From Hyphomicrobiales bacterium (GTDB taxonomy: Bacteria > Pseudomonadota > Alphaproteobacteria > Rhizobiales > Rhizobiaceae): 33,497 nucleotides of DNA. The position numbers were made by a program, and so were the translations under genes. Location of the stretch: NCBI GenBank assembly GCA_017305835.1, contig JAFKJY010000097.1, positions 1 to 33,497 on the forward strand, in the 5' to 3' direction. Positions 14,627-25,592 of the stretch are shown here, piece by piece; the first letter of the stretch is position 1; the number at the start of each line of letters is the position of its first letter. The notes under the pieces are model-generated. The model was not told the DNA's origin. It was given only the letters and a program-made list of their open reading frames with translations, and searched no databases.

Positions 14627-16704
14627 GGTTTTCCCACCTCCACCACCAGGTTCCCCTCCGCGTCCCCTCGCGCGACATCGCCCGGCTCCAGCACCGTCGT
14701 CGCGTCGAGCTGTTCGAGGACCGCCGGGCCGGCGATCGTCGCATCCAGCGGCAGCTTCTCGCGTGCATAGACCGGCGTCTCGTGCCATGTGCCGTCGAAC
14801 CACACCGGCCGCGTCTCGACGAGCGCCCCGTCGAGCGAGCCCGCCCGCCCGGCCGGGTCGATCAGGGCGGAGAGGTCGACCGCCGGCCGCGTGCCGATCA
14901 CCGAGGTGTTGAGGTTGACGAGGCTGGCCCGGATCTCCGGCAGCTTCACCTTGAAGCGGGCGAAATAGGCTTTCTCGAACAGCGCCTGCAGCGTCGCGCG
15001 GTCGGGTTCCGCCGTTGGCAGCGGCACGTTGACGAGATGCGTCTGGCCGACGAACTGCATGTCGGCCGAATGCGCGAAACGCACGCTCTCGGGCGCCACC
15101 GCCTCTTCGCCGATCAGCGCCAGCCCTTCGGCCTTCTGCTCCGCCAGGATCGCGTGCACCGCCGCCATGTCGAGATCGGCCACCGGCCGGTTGATGGTGC
15201 GCACGAAGTCGTGGCGCAGGTCGGCCACAACGCAGCCGAGCGCGTTGGTGATGCCCGGCCGCGCCGGCACCAGCACCCTGGGTATGCCGAGCTCGCGCGC
15301 CAGCGCGCAGGCGTGCAGCGGCCCGGCCCCGCCGAAGGCGAACAGCGCGAAGTCGCGCGGGTCGTGCCCCTTGGCGAGGGACACCATGCGCACCGCGCCG
15401 GCCATCTTGAGGTTGGCGAGCCTGAGCACCGCGCCGGCGGCCGCCACGCCGTCCATGCCGATGCGGGCGCCGATCCTGTCGGCGAAAGCCGCGCGGACAG
15501 TGTCTTGCGTCACGGGATTGTCCACCGACAGCAGCCGCCCCGGGTTGAGCCGCCCGAGCACGAGGTTGGCGTCGGAGATCGTCGGCTCTGTGCCGCCGCG
15601 GCCGTAGCAGATCGGGCCGGGCGCCGCGCCCGCGCTCTCCGGCCCGACGCGGATCAGCCCCGCCTCGTCGACGCGAGCGATCGAGCCGCCGCCGGCCCCC
15701 ACCGTGCGCACGTCGACCATCGGCACGTGGATCGGCATCGCATATTCGATCTCGGTCTCGTTGGAGACGGCCGGCTGCGCGTCGCGGATCAGCGCGACGT
15801 CGGTCGAGGTGCCGCCCATGTCGTAGGTGATGAGGTTCGGGTGCCACGCGCGCCGCCCGGTATAGGCCGCCGCCATCACGCCTGAAGCGGGGCCGGACAT
15901 CACCGTCTTGGCCGCCTCGCGCGTCACCTTGGCGGCCGAGATCATGCCGCCATTGCCGTTCATCACGAGGAACTCGCGCCGGTAGCCGCGTGCCGAAAGC
16001 TCGCCGCGCAGCCGCTCGACATAGCGCTTCAGGATCGGCTGTACCGAGGCGTTGACGGCGGCCGTCACGCCGCGCTCGAACTCGCGTGCCTCCGACAGCA
16101 GCGAATGCCCGGTCGTGACGTGGTCGTTGGGCCACAGCTCCGCCGCGATTTCCGCCGCGCGGCGCTCATGCGCCGGGTTGGCATAGGCATGCAGGAAATG
16201 GATGACGAGCGATTCGCAACCGGCTTCCAGAAGGCGGCGTACCGCCGCGCGCACGCCGTCCTCGTCGAGCGGCACGCGCACGCGGCCCGAGGCTTCCATG
16301 CGCTCGGCCACTTCGAGCCTGAGGTCGCGCGGGATCACCGGCACGAACACGCCGGTCATGCCGTATGGCTGCGGCCGCGTCCGCCGCCCGAGCTCCAGCA
16401 CGTCGCGAAAGCCGGCGGTGGTGATCAGCCCCGTCCGCGCCAGCCGCCGCTCCAGTACGGCGTTGGTGGTGGTGGTCGTGCCGTGCACGATCATGTCGAT
16501 GCCGGCGATCGGCTGGCCGGTCGCCTCGAGCGCGGCGACGACGCCGAAGGCCTGGTTGTCGACCGTGGTCGGGGTCTTGGCGATCCGCACCTGCCCGGTC
16601 GTCCCGTCGATCAGGATCAGGTCGGTGAAGGTGCCGCCGACGTCGATGCCCGCGACCACACGGCCGCCTTGCCGTTCCGGGCTTCCTGCACCATGCTCGC
16701 CCAT
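14623..16704 (-). CDS. hyuA: Hydantoinase/oxoprolinase subunit A
   Basis: The ATP-binding A subunit partnering HyuB, 693 residues from the ATG at 16704. A GTG at 16659 with AAGG seven bases upstream would give 678 residues beginning VVAGIDVGG, as in most relatives, and is a good alternative. GIDVGGTFTDL at about 18-28 is the phosphate-binding motif of this actin-like ATPase family. MGGTSTDVALI and GAGGGSIA are further family marks. The enzyme phosphorylates the lactam or imide so that ring opening can proceed. Its overlap with hyuB implies one complex. It is divergent from fpr, and a likely promoter with an overlapping palindrome lies at 16783-16813. Hydantoin-specific neighbours (racemase, carbamoylase, hydantoin permease) are absent, so a different lactam is likely. 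Confidence 0.92.
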   Translation of the reverse strand: MGEHGAGSPERQGGRVVAGIDVGGTFTDLILIDGTTGQVRIAKTPTTVDNQAFGVVAALEATGQPIAGIDMIVHGTTTTTNAVLERRLARTGLITTAGFRDVLELGRRTRPQPYGMTGVFVPVIPRDLRLEVAERMEASGRVRVPLDEDGVRAAVRRLLEAGCESLVIHFLHAYANPAHERRAAEIAAELWPNDHVTTGHSLLSEAREFERGVTAAVNASVQPILKRYVERLRGELSARGYRREFLVMNGNGGMISAAKVTREAAKTVMSGPASGVMAAAYTGRRAWHPNLITYDMGGTSTDVALIRDAQPAVSNETEIEYAMPIHVPMVDVRTVGAGGGSIARVDEAGLIRVGPESAGAAPGPICYGRGGTEPTISDANLVLGRLNPGRLLSVDNPVTQDTVRAAFADRIGARIGMDGVAAAGAVLRLANLKMAGAVRMVSLAKGHDPRDFALFAFGGAGPLHACALARELGIPRVLVPARPGITNALGCVVADLRHDFVRTINRPVADLDMAAVHAILAEQKAEGLALIGEEAVAPESVRFAHSADMQFVGQTHLVNVPLPTAEPDRATLQALFEKAYFARFKVKLPEIRASLVNLNTSVIGTRPAVDLSALIDPAGRAGSLDGALVETRPVWFDGTWHETPVYAREKLPLDATIAGPAVLEQLDATTVLEPGDVARGDAEGNLVVEVGKP

Positions 16705-16782
16705 CGCCGGAATCCGGAATGCAAACCCTTCAGATTGCTGGATTTTGGAACGCCGCTCCAGCCCCTCGCCTTGACGCGATAT

Positions 16783-16800
16783 TCATTTGTATACTAATAA
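16783..16800. promoter_or_regulatory. Degenerate copy of the TCATTTG-N4 operator before hyuA
   Basis: TCATTTGTATACTAATAA shares the full left half-site (TCATTTG), the four-base spacer and most of the right half-site with the perfect palindrome at 3861-3878. The right arm CTAATAA departs at two positions. It covers the predicted -10 of the minus-strand hyuA promoter, an arrangement like that at the hydroxylase promoter. No other copy was noticed in intergenic sequence of the window. Confidence 0.45.
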
Positions 16801-16813
16801 AAATACCTGACAA
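16786..16813 (-). promoter_or_regulatory. Predicted promoter for hyuAB
   Basis: Read on the minus strand, TTGTCA (16813-16808), a 16-base spacer, and TACAAA (16791-16786) make a plausible sigma70-type promoter. It would start near 16779, about 75 bases before the hyuA ATG. On the plus strand a TTGACG at 16771-16776 could serve fpr, with only a weak -10 (around 16794), so that promoter is left uncalled. Confidence 0.45.
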
Positions 16814-16895
16814 GCTGCCCCGCCCGCGCCGAACGCGGGCTTTTCATTGCGGGCCTCCGCGCCGCTGGCGCGGCCATCCCTTTGAGGAAGCGAGA

Positions 16896-17723
16896 ATGCA
16901 GAACGTCGCCGTGCAGACCATCGAGGATGCGGTTCCGGTCGAGTTTCCGGTTCCGGCCGGCTGCCATGCCGAGAAGGTGGTGTCGGTGAAGCACTACACC
17001 GACCGGCTGTTTGCCTTCCGCATCACCCGGCCGCAGAGCTTCCGCTTCCGCTCCGGCGAGTTCGTCATGATCGGCCTGCCGAATGCCGCCAAGCCGGTGT
17101 TCCGCGCCTATTCGATCGCCAGCCCCGCCTGGGACGAGGAGCTGGAATTCTATTCGATCAAGGTGCAGGACGGCCCGCTGACCCAGCATCTCCAGAAGAT
17201 CAAGCCGGGCGACACGGTGCTGATGCGGCAGAAGTCGACCGGCACGCTGGTGGTCGATGCGCTGACGCCGGCGAAACGCCTGTGGATGATCGCCACCGGC
17301 ACCGGCATCGCCCCCTTCGCCAGTCTGATCCGCGACCCCGAGACCTACGACAAGTTCGAGGAGGTCGTGCTGACCAACACCTGCCGCGGCGTCGCCGAAC
17401 TGGCCTACGGCAACGAGCTCGTCGCCGCGCTCAAGGACGATCCGCTGATCGGCGAGCTGGCGACGGAGCGCCTGCGCTACGTCGCGGCGACGACGCGCGA
17501 AGTCTCGCCGCTGACGGGCCGCATCACCACGCGCATCGAGGACGGTTCGCTGTTCGCCGGCCTCGGCGTCGCCCCGTTCGACCCCGCGGTCGACCGCGTC
17601 ATGATCTGCGGCTCGATGGAGATGTTGAAGGACGTCAAGGCGCTGGTCGAGAAGGCCGGGCTGGAAGAAGGCTCCGTCAGCGAGCCCGGCCAGTTCGTCG
17701 TCGAGCGCGCCTTCGTCGGCTGA
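16896..17723 (+). CDS. fpr: Ferredoxin/flavodoxin-NADP+ reductase
   Basis: A 275-residue FAD enzyme moving electrons between NADPH and ferredoxin or flavodoxin in the cytoplasm. RAYSIASPAW at about 70-79 is the FAD-binding RxYS motif. GTGIAPFASLIRD at about 133-145 binds the pyrophosphate of NADPH. MICGSMEM and the C-terminal FVVERAFVG are typical of bacterial subclass I reductases such as the Rhodobacter enzyme. GAGGAAG precedes the ATG at 16896. It is monocistronic by position, divergent from hyuA and followed by a hairpin. Fpr usually serves oxidative-stress defence and ferredoxin supply; here it could also reduce a ferredoxin for the Hnr-like enzyme, which is ferredoxin-dependent in E. 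barkeri. That link is speculation. Confidence 0.93.
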   Translation: MQNVAVQTIEDAVPVEFPVPAGCHAEKVVSVKHYTDRLFAFRITRPQSFRFRSGEFVMIGLPNAAKPVFRAYSIASPAWDEELEFYSIKVQDGPLTQHLQKIKPGDTVLMRQKSTGTLVVDALTPAKRLWMIATGTGIAPFASLIRDPETYDKFEEVVLTNTCRGVAELAYGNELVAALKDDPLIGELATERLRYVAATTREVSPLTGRITTRIEDGSLFAGLGVAPFDPAVDRVMICGSMEMLKDVKALVEKAGLEEGSVSEPGQFVVERAFVG

Positions 17724-17743
17724 GGCCGGCCGCCTGTCCGGCC
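17724..17743. terminator. Hairpin directly after fpr
   Basis: GGCCGG (17724-17729) pairs with CCGGCC (17738-17743) around an eight-base loop, immediately after the fpr stop codon. A second stem, CGGCGAGG / CCTCGCCG (17780-17787 and 17799-17806), lies just beyond the end of the convergent AsnC-type gene. Neither has a T tract; they probably mark the ends of the two convergent transcripts. Confidence 0.45.
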
Positions 17744-17809
17744 GGTCGTATTCGCCGTGACGATGCAGCAGCGCCTTTTCGGCGAGGGAGTCCGGCTTCC
17801 TCGCCGCCT

Positions 17810-18046
17810 CTAGAACGCCTTGAAAGTGAGTGTCGTCAACGAGCGCACGATGCCGGGGACGTTGGCCACGTTGTCGTTGATGAACTTGCCGATGTCGTCC
17901 TCTTCCTCGATGTAGATCTTCATCAGCAGGTCGTATTCGCCGCTGGTCGAATACAGCTCCGACACGATCTCGCGCTCGAAGAGCGTGTCGGCGACCTCGT
18001 AGGTCTTGCCGGGCTGGCACTGGAGCTGGACGAAGACGGCGCGCAT
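17810..18046 (-). CDS. Stand-alone Lrp/AsnC ligand-binding (RAM) domain protein
   Basis: A 78-residue protein consisting only of the alpha/beta RAM domain found at the C-terminus of Lrp/AsnC regulators, with no helix-turn-helix. It runs MRAVFVQLQCQPGK ... IVSELYSTSGEYDLLMKIY ... IPGIVRSLTTLTF-like; the GEYDLL segment is the usual effector-pocket and dimer region. The ATG at 18046 has AGGGA four bases upstream; a TTG at 18064 would add six residues. Such proteins form decameric rings and can bind amino acids or modulate full-length Lrp proteins. It is divergent from the anthranilate genes across 194 bases. An amino-acid-sensing link to that locus is possible but unsupported. Confidence 0.88.
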   Translation of the reverse strand: MRAVFVQLQCQPGKTYEVADTLFEREIVSELYSTSGEYDLLMKIYIEEEDDIGKFINDNVANVPGIVRSLTTLTFKAF

Positions 18047-18166
18047 CGGATCCCTGCGTATCAAAGAATTTTCGATATGACTTCGCGCCCGCGGTCGCTC
18101 GTGTCAACGCCCGATCGGTGGCGGTCCGGTTGGCATATGCCCTGAGGGGCCGCTCCGAAAAAATCC

Positions 18167-18194
18167 TTCAACCTTGAAATTTCATGCTTGAAAT
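18167..18194. promoter_or_regulatory. Tandem palindromes before the anthranilate operon
   Basis: TTCAACCTTGAA (18167-18178) is a perfect five-base inverted repeat with a two-base spacer. TTTCA-N4-TGAAA follows at 18180-18193. The octamer CTTGAAAT occurs twice, 14 bases apart (18173 and 18187). They lie 47-74 bases before the abmA start, within the likely promoter, where the operon's own MarR protein (21281-21757) could bind. A further palindrome GGCATATGCC lies at 18132-18141. Confidence 0.55.
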
Positions 18195-18240
18195 ATCCCG
18201 GCCCCGGTGCGATCCTGATGGCCGGAGTGAGGAAAGCCCC

Positions 18241-20531
<2,291 letters not shown>

Positions 20532-20532
<1 letters not shown>

Positions 20533-21281
20533 TGGCCGCCCGCCACGCGCTCGTCACCGGCGGCAACACCGGCATCGGCCGCGCCATCGCGCTGGCGCTG
20601 GCCGCCGACGGCGTCGCCGTCACCATCTGCGGCCGCCGCGCCGAGCTGCTCGAAGCCGTCGCGGCCGAGGCGCCCGGCATCCACGCCGTGGTGGCCGACG
20701 TGACCGACGAGACCTCGGTCGAGGCGCTCTACGCGCAGGCCGAGGCCGCCCGCGGCCCGTTCGATATCGTCGTGGCCAATGCCGGCGTCGCCTCCAGCGC
20801 GCCGGCCTGGAAGACCACGCTCGACGACTGGAAGCGCATCCTCGACGTCAACCTGACCGGCTCCTTCCTCACCGTGCGCCCGGCGCTGAAGGGCATGGCC
20901 GACCGCAAGCGCGGCCGCATCGTCTTCGTCGCCTCCGTCGCCGGCCTGCGCGGCTCGGCCTATGTCGCGCCCTACGTCGCCTCCAAGCACGGCGTCGTCG
21001 GGCTGATGCGCGCGCTCGCCGCCGAGTTGCTGATGACCGGCGTCACCGTCAACGCGGTCTGCCCCGGCTATGTCGAGACCGAGATGCTGGAGCAGTCGAT
21101 CCGCCGCGTCGTGGAAAAGACCGGCCGCTCGGCGGAGGAAGCGCGCCGCGGCTTCGCCGAGATCAACCCCAACCACCGGCTGATCCAGCCCGAGGAGGTC
21201 GCCGCCGCCGTCATGTGGCTGGTGAGCGACGCGGCGGCTTCCGTCACCGGCCAGCCGATCGCGATTTCCGGGGGCGGCTGA
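20532..21281 (+). CDS. SDR family dehydrogenase, probable beta-oxidation step
   Basis: A 249-residue classical short-chain dehydrogenase. TGGNTGIG at residues 9-16 binds the nucleotide, NAG follows in the middle, and the catalytic set is Ser135, Tyr148 and Lys152 (YVASK). SGGG closes the C-terminus, as in FabG-like enzymes. ATG 20532 shares its A with the abmA stop (TGATG), and the MarR start overlaps its own stop in the same way. In this operon it most likely oxidises a 3-hydroxyacyl-CoA or reduces the ring ketone of the abmA product. Which of these applies cannot be decided from sequence. The acidic or basic residue after the second strand (CGRRAE) suggests NADP(H) may be used. Confidence 0.9.
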
Positions 21282-21753
21282 TGGTCTCCGCGCCGCTTTC
21301 CGCCATCGCGCCGCACAGCGGCACCAAGGAGAAGCTGCGCCTGTGGATCAGGCTGCTGCGCGCCGCCCACACCATCGAGGGCGAGCTGCGCGAGCGCCTC
21401 AAGCGCGATTTCGGCACGACCCTGCCGCGCTTCGACGTGATGGCCGCGCTCTACCGCGAGCCGGGCGGCATGCTGATGAGCGACCTGTCGCGCTTCCTGC
21501 TCGTCTCCAACGGCAACGTCACCGGCATCGTCGACCGGCTGGTGGTCGACGGCTTCGTGGTGCGGGCCCGCCGCGACGGCGACCGCCGCACCTCGATCGT
21601 GCGGCTGACCGAGGTCGGCATCGATTTCTTCGAGCGCATGGCGCGTGCCCACGAGGGCTGGATCGCCGAGCTTCTGGGCAGCGTCGGCGACGACGACGCG
21701 CGCCGTCTGTCGGGCATGCTGCGGGCGTTCCGCAGCGAATGGGAGGGTGAGCA

Positions 21754-21757
<4 letters not shown>
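21281..21757 (+). CDS. MarR family transcriptional regulator of the anthranilate operon
   Basis: A 158-residue winged-helix regulator. The recognition region, about residues 60-90, reads MSDLSRFLLVSNGNVTGIVDRL. It is followed by the wing VRARRDGDRRTSIVRLTEVG with the DRR signature of MarR proteins. It is embedded in the operon with overlapping start and stop at both ends. MarR proteins of CoA-dependent aromatic pathways (BadR, CouR and similar) are typically repressors released by the aromatic acid or its CoA thioester. By analogy this one would sense 2-aminobenzoyl-CoA and bind the palindromes at 18167-18194. That is inferred. Confidence 0.92.
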
Positions 21758-22571
<814 letters not shown>

Positions 22572-22572
<1 letters not shown>

Positions 22573-23735
22573 TGCCCGATCGTTCCTTCCTCTCCTGGCC
22601 GTTCTTCGAGGACCGCCACCGCGACCACGCGGCGCGGCTGGAGGACTGGTGCGCGAAGAATCTGCCGGTCGCGCACGGCCACGGCATCGGTGACGTCGAC
22701 GCCGCCTGCCGCGAGCTGGTGCGCCGGCTGGGCGAGGGCGGCTGGCTGCTGCCGACCGCCGTCGATCCGGCCGACCCACGCCCACTCGACGTGCGCACGC
22801 TGTGCATCACCCGCGAGACGCTGGCCCGCCATGACGGGCTCGCCGATTTCGCCTTCGCCATGCAGGGCCTCGGCACCGGCGCGATCAGCCTGTTCGGCAC
22901 CCATGCGCAGCAGGAATGGCTGGCAAGGACCCGGCGCGGCGCCGCGCTCTCGGCCTTCGCGCTGTCGGAGCCGCGCTCCGGCTCCGACGTCGCCAACATG
23001 GAGATGGAAGCCCGCCGGGACGGCGACGGCTACGTGCTCTCCGGCGAGAAGACCTGGATTTCCAACGGCGGCATCGCCGACCTCTACTGCGTCTTCGCCC
23101 GCACCGGCGAGGCGCCGGGCGCCAAGGGCATCTCCTGCTTCCTCGTGCCGGCCGACGCGCCGGGCCTGAGCGTCGCCGAGCGGCTGGAGGTGGTCGCCCC
23201 GCACCCGCTGGCGCGGCTCGCCTTCGATCGCGTGCGCGTACCGGCCGCCGCCATGATCGGCGCGCCGGGCGGCGGTTTTCGCGTTGCCATGTCGGTGCTC
23301 GACACGTTCCGCCCGACAGTCGGCTCCGCAGCCCTCGGCTTCGCCCGCCGGGCGCTGGACGAGAGCATCGCGCGCACGCGCGACCGCGAGCTGTTCGGCG
23401 CGCCGCTGTTCGACCTGCAGATGGTGCAGGGCCACCTCGCCGACATGGCGCTCGACGTCGATGCAGCGGCGCTGCTCGTCTACCGCGCAGCGTGGGCGAA
23501 GGATTCGGGTGCCGCCCGCATCACCCGCGAGGCGGCGATGGCCAAGCTCTTCGCCACCGACCGCGCCCAGGACGTGATCGACCGCGCCGTGCAGCTCCAC
23601 GGCGGCGACGGCGTCCGCAAGGGCCATATCGTCGAAAGCCTTTACAGGGAAATCCGCGCGCTGCGCATCTACGAGGGCGCATCAGACGTCCAGAAGGTGG
23701 TCATCGCGCGGCAGACAATGGGAGCCGCCTCATGA
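22572..23735 (+). CDS. Acyl-CoA dehydrogenase
   Basis: A 387-residue FAD acyl-CoA dehydrogenase, which introduces a 2,3 double bond into an acyl-CoA. FALSEPRSGSDVA at about 134-146 and KTWISNGG at about 158-165 are the classical signatures. The sequence IYEGASDVQKVVIARQ near the C-terminus supplies the catalytic base, Glu368. LHGGDGV is also typical. Its start overlaps the crotonase stop (TGATG) and its stop overlaps the ligase start (ATGA). It probably acts on alicyclic or ring-opened CoA intermediates from the AbmA product. Electrons would go to electron-transfer flavoprotein, not encoded here. Confidence 0.93.
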
Positions 23736-25360
23736 CCCTCGGACCGACTGGCCACACCGACACCTTCACGCGCGACAACCTGCCGCCGCCCGCCCAGTGG
23801 CCGGATTTCCTGCTGGACGGGTTCGACTATCCCGAATGGCTGAACATCGGCGTCGAGCTCACCGACCGCATGGTCGAGAAGGGCTTCGGCGACCACACCG
23901 CGCTGATCGGCAACGGCCGCCGCCGCACCTACAAGGAGCTTTCCGACTGGACCAACCGGCTCGCGCGTGCGCTGGTCGAGAACTACGGAGTGAAGCCCGG
24001 CAACCGCATCCTGATCCGCGGGCCCAACAACCCGGCCGTCGTCGCCTGCTGGCTGGCCGCCACCAAGGCCGGTGCGGTGGTGGTCAACACCATGCCGATG
24101 CTGCGCGCCGTCGAGCTCGCCAAGATCGTCGACAAGGCCGAGATCTCGCTCGCGCTGTGCGACACGCGGCTGATGGACGAGATCGTCGCCTGCGCCAAGG
24201 ACAGCCGCTTTCTCAAGAAGGTCGTCGGCTTCGACGGCACCGCCAACCACGACGCCGAGCTCGACCGCGCCGCCCTCGACAAGCCGGTTCGCTTCGAGTC
24301 CGTCAGGACCGGCCGCGACGACGTCGCCCTGCTCGGCTTCACCTCGGGCACCACCGGCGTGCCCAAGGCGACCATGCACTACCACCGCGACATCCTGATC
24401 ATCGCCGACGGCTATGCGAACGAGGTCCTCGGCGTGACGCCCGACGACGTGTTCGTCGGCTCGCCGCCGCTCGCCTTCACCTTCGGCCTGGGCGGCCTCG
24501 CCGTGTTCCCGCTGCGCTTCGGCGCCGCCGCGACGCTGCTGGAGAACGCCAGCCCGCCCAACATGATCGAGATCATCGAGAAGTACCGGGCGACGATCTC
24601 CTTCACCGCGCCGACCGCCTACCGCGCCATGATGAAGGCGATGGACGAGGGCGCGGACCTGTCGTCGCTGCGCGTCGCCGTCTCGGCCGGCGAGACGCTG
24701 CCTGGCCCGGTCTTCGAGGAGTGGGTGCAGAAGACTGGCAAGCCGATCCTCGACGGCATCGGCGCCACCGAGATGCTGCACATCTTCATCACCAACCGCT
24801 TCGACGACATGCACCCGGCCACCACCGGCCGGCCGGTCTCTGGCTACGAGGCGCGGATCGTCGACGAGGACATGAACGAAGTGCCGCGCGGCGAGGTCGG
24901 ACGGCTGGCCGTGCGCGGCCCCACCGGCTGCCGCTACCTCGCCGATGCGCGCCAGGCCGAATATGTGCGCGACGGCTGGAACCTGACCGGCGACAGCTTC
25001 GTGCAGGACGCCGAGGGCCGCTTCCACTTCGCCGCCCGCTCCGACGACATGATCGTCTCGGCCGGCTACAACATCGCCGGGCCGGAGGTGGAGGCGGCGC
25101 TGCTTGCCCATGCCGACGTGCTCGAATGCGCCGTCATCGGCGCGCCCGACGAGGCGCGCGGCCAGGTCGTCGAGGCGCATGTCGTGCTGATGCAGGGCGT
25201 GGCGGCCGACGCCGAGACGGTGAAGCGTCTGCAGGAGCACGTGAAGGCGACGATCGCGCCCTACAAATATCCCCGCTCGGTGAAGTTCGTCGCGGCCCTG
25301 CCCAAGACCCAGACCGGCAAGGTCCAGCGCTTCCGGCTGCGGGAAGAGGCGAAGGTCTGA
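23732..25360 (+). CDS. abmG: 2-aminobenzoate-CoA ligase (benzoate-CoA ligase family)
   Basis: A 542-residue AMP-forming aryl-CoA ligase that activates an aromatic acid with ATP and CoA. FTSGTTGVPK at 203-212 is the phosphate-binding core motif. A core motif around GIGATEMLHIF, the GDSF loop and the C-terminal lysine Lys530 in PKTQTGK are all present. The fold and length match benzoate- and 2-aminobenzoate-CoA ligases. The tail gene of an operon headed by the 2-aminobenzoyl-CoA monooxygenase/reductase makes anthranilate the likely substrate. Benzoate, salicylate or related acids cannot be excluded from motifs alone. It overlaps the acyl-CoA dehydrogenase by four bases. Confidence 0.88.
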   Translation: MTLGPTGHTDTFTRDNLPPPAQWPDFLLDGFDYPEWLNIGVELTDRMVEKGFGDHTALIGNGRRRTYKELSDWTNRLARALVENYGVKPGNRILIRGPNNPAVVACWLAATKAGAVVVNTMPMLRAVELAKIVDKAEISLALCDTRLMDEIVACAKDSRFLKKVVGFDGTANHDAELDRAALDKPVRFESVRTGRDDVALLGFTSGTTGVPKATMHYHRDILIIADGYANEVLGVTPDDVFVGSPPLAFTFGLGGLAVFPLRFGAAATLLENASPPNMIEIIEKYRATISFTAPTAYRAMMKAMDEGADLSSLRVAVSAGETLPGPVFEEWVQKTGKPILDGIGATEMLHIFITNRFDDMHPATTGRPVSGYEARIVDEDMNEVPRGEVGRLAVRGPTGCRYLADARQAEYVRDGWNLTGDSFVQDAEGRFHFAARSDDMIVSAGYNIAGPEVEAALLAHADVLECAVIGAPDEARGQVVEAHVVLMQGVAADAETVKRLQEHVKATIAPYKYPRSVKFVAALPKTQTGKVQRFRLREEAKV

Positions 25361-25592
25361 CGCACCCGACGGCTTCCTTCGCCGCGGAGCCGAAGAGGAA
25401 TCGCCGCCAGCGCTTCACGGGACCGCCACGATGGGTGTTTCCTGTCTTCGGCGCATGCTGGAGGTGGAACTTTTCCCGGAACTGTGGAAGCTTCGCACCG
25501 AGCTTTGAGACGGCTGCGCGGGCCGGGCAGGAGCGGGAATGCCGGAGGGGAAGCTTCCGGATAGGTCAAAGAAAAGAATGGGAGTAGTCAAA
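25361..25592. other. Intergenic region before the ABC transporter
   Basis: This 232-base gap separates the ligase from the transporter. I see no convincing -35/-10 pair, operator like that at 18167-18194, or terminator with a T tract. A short imperfect hairpin around CCGGAGGGG and CTTCCGG lies at about 25540-25560. The transporter may have its own promoter here or be read from the operon upstream. Confidence 0.4.

Noticed and set aside
12878..16135. One very long minus-strand reading frame that could look like a HyuA-HyuB fusion
   Set aside because: Only the part from 14626 encodes recognisable HyuB. The upstream part is Arg/Gly/Ala-rich out-of-frame sequence of hyuA, whose own frame (14623-16704) carries the motifs and overlaps hyuB by ATGA.
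16771..16799. Plus-strand promoter for fpr (TTGACG with CTAATA)
   Set aside because: The -10 candidate is poor at every allowed spacing; the minus-strand promoter for hyuA in the same place is better supported.
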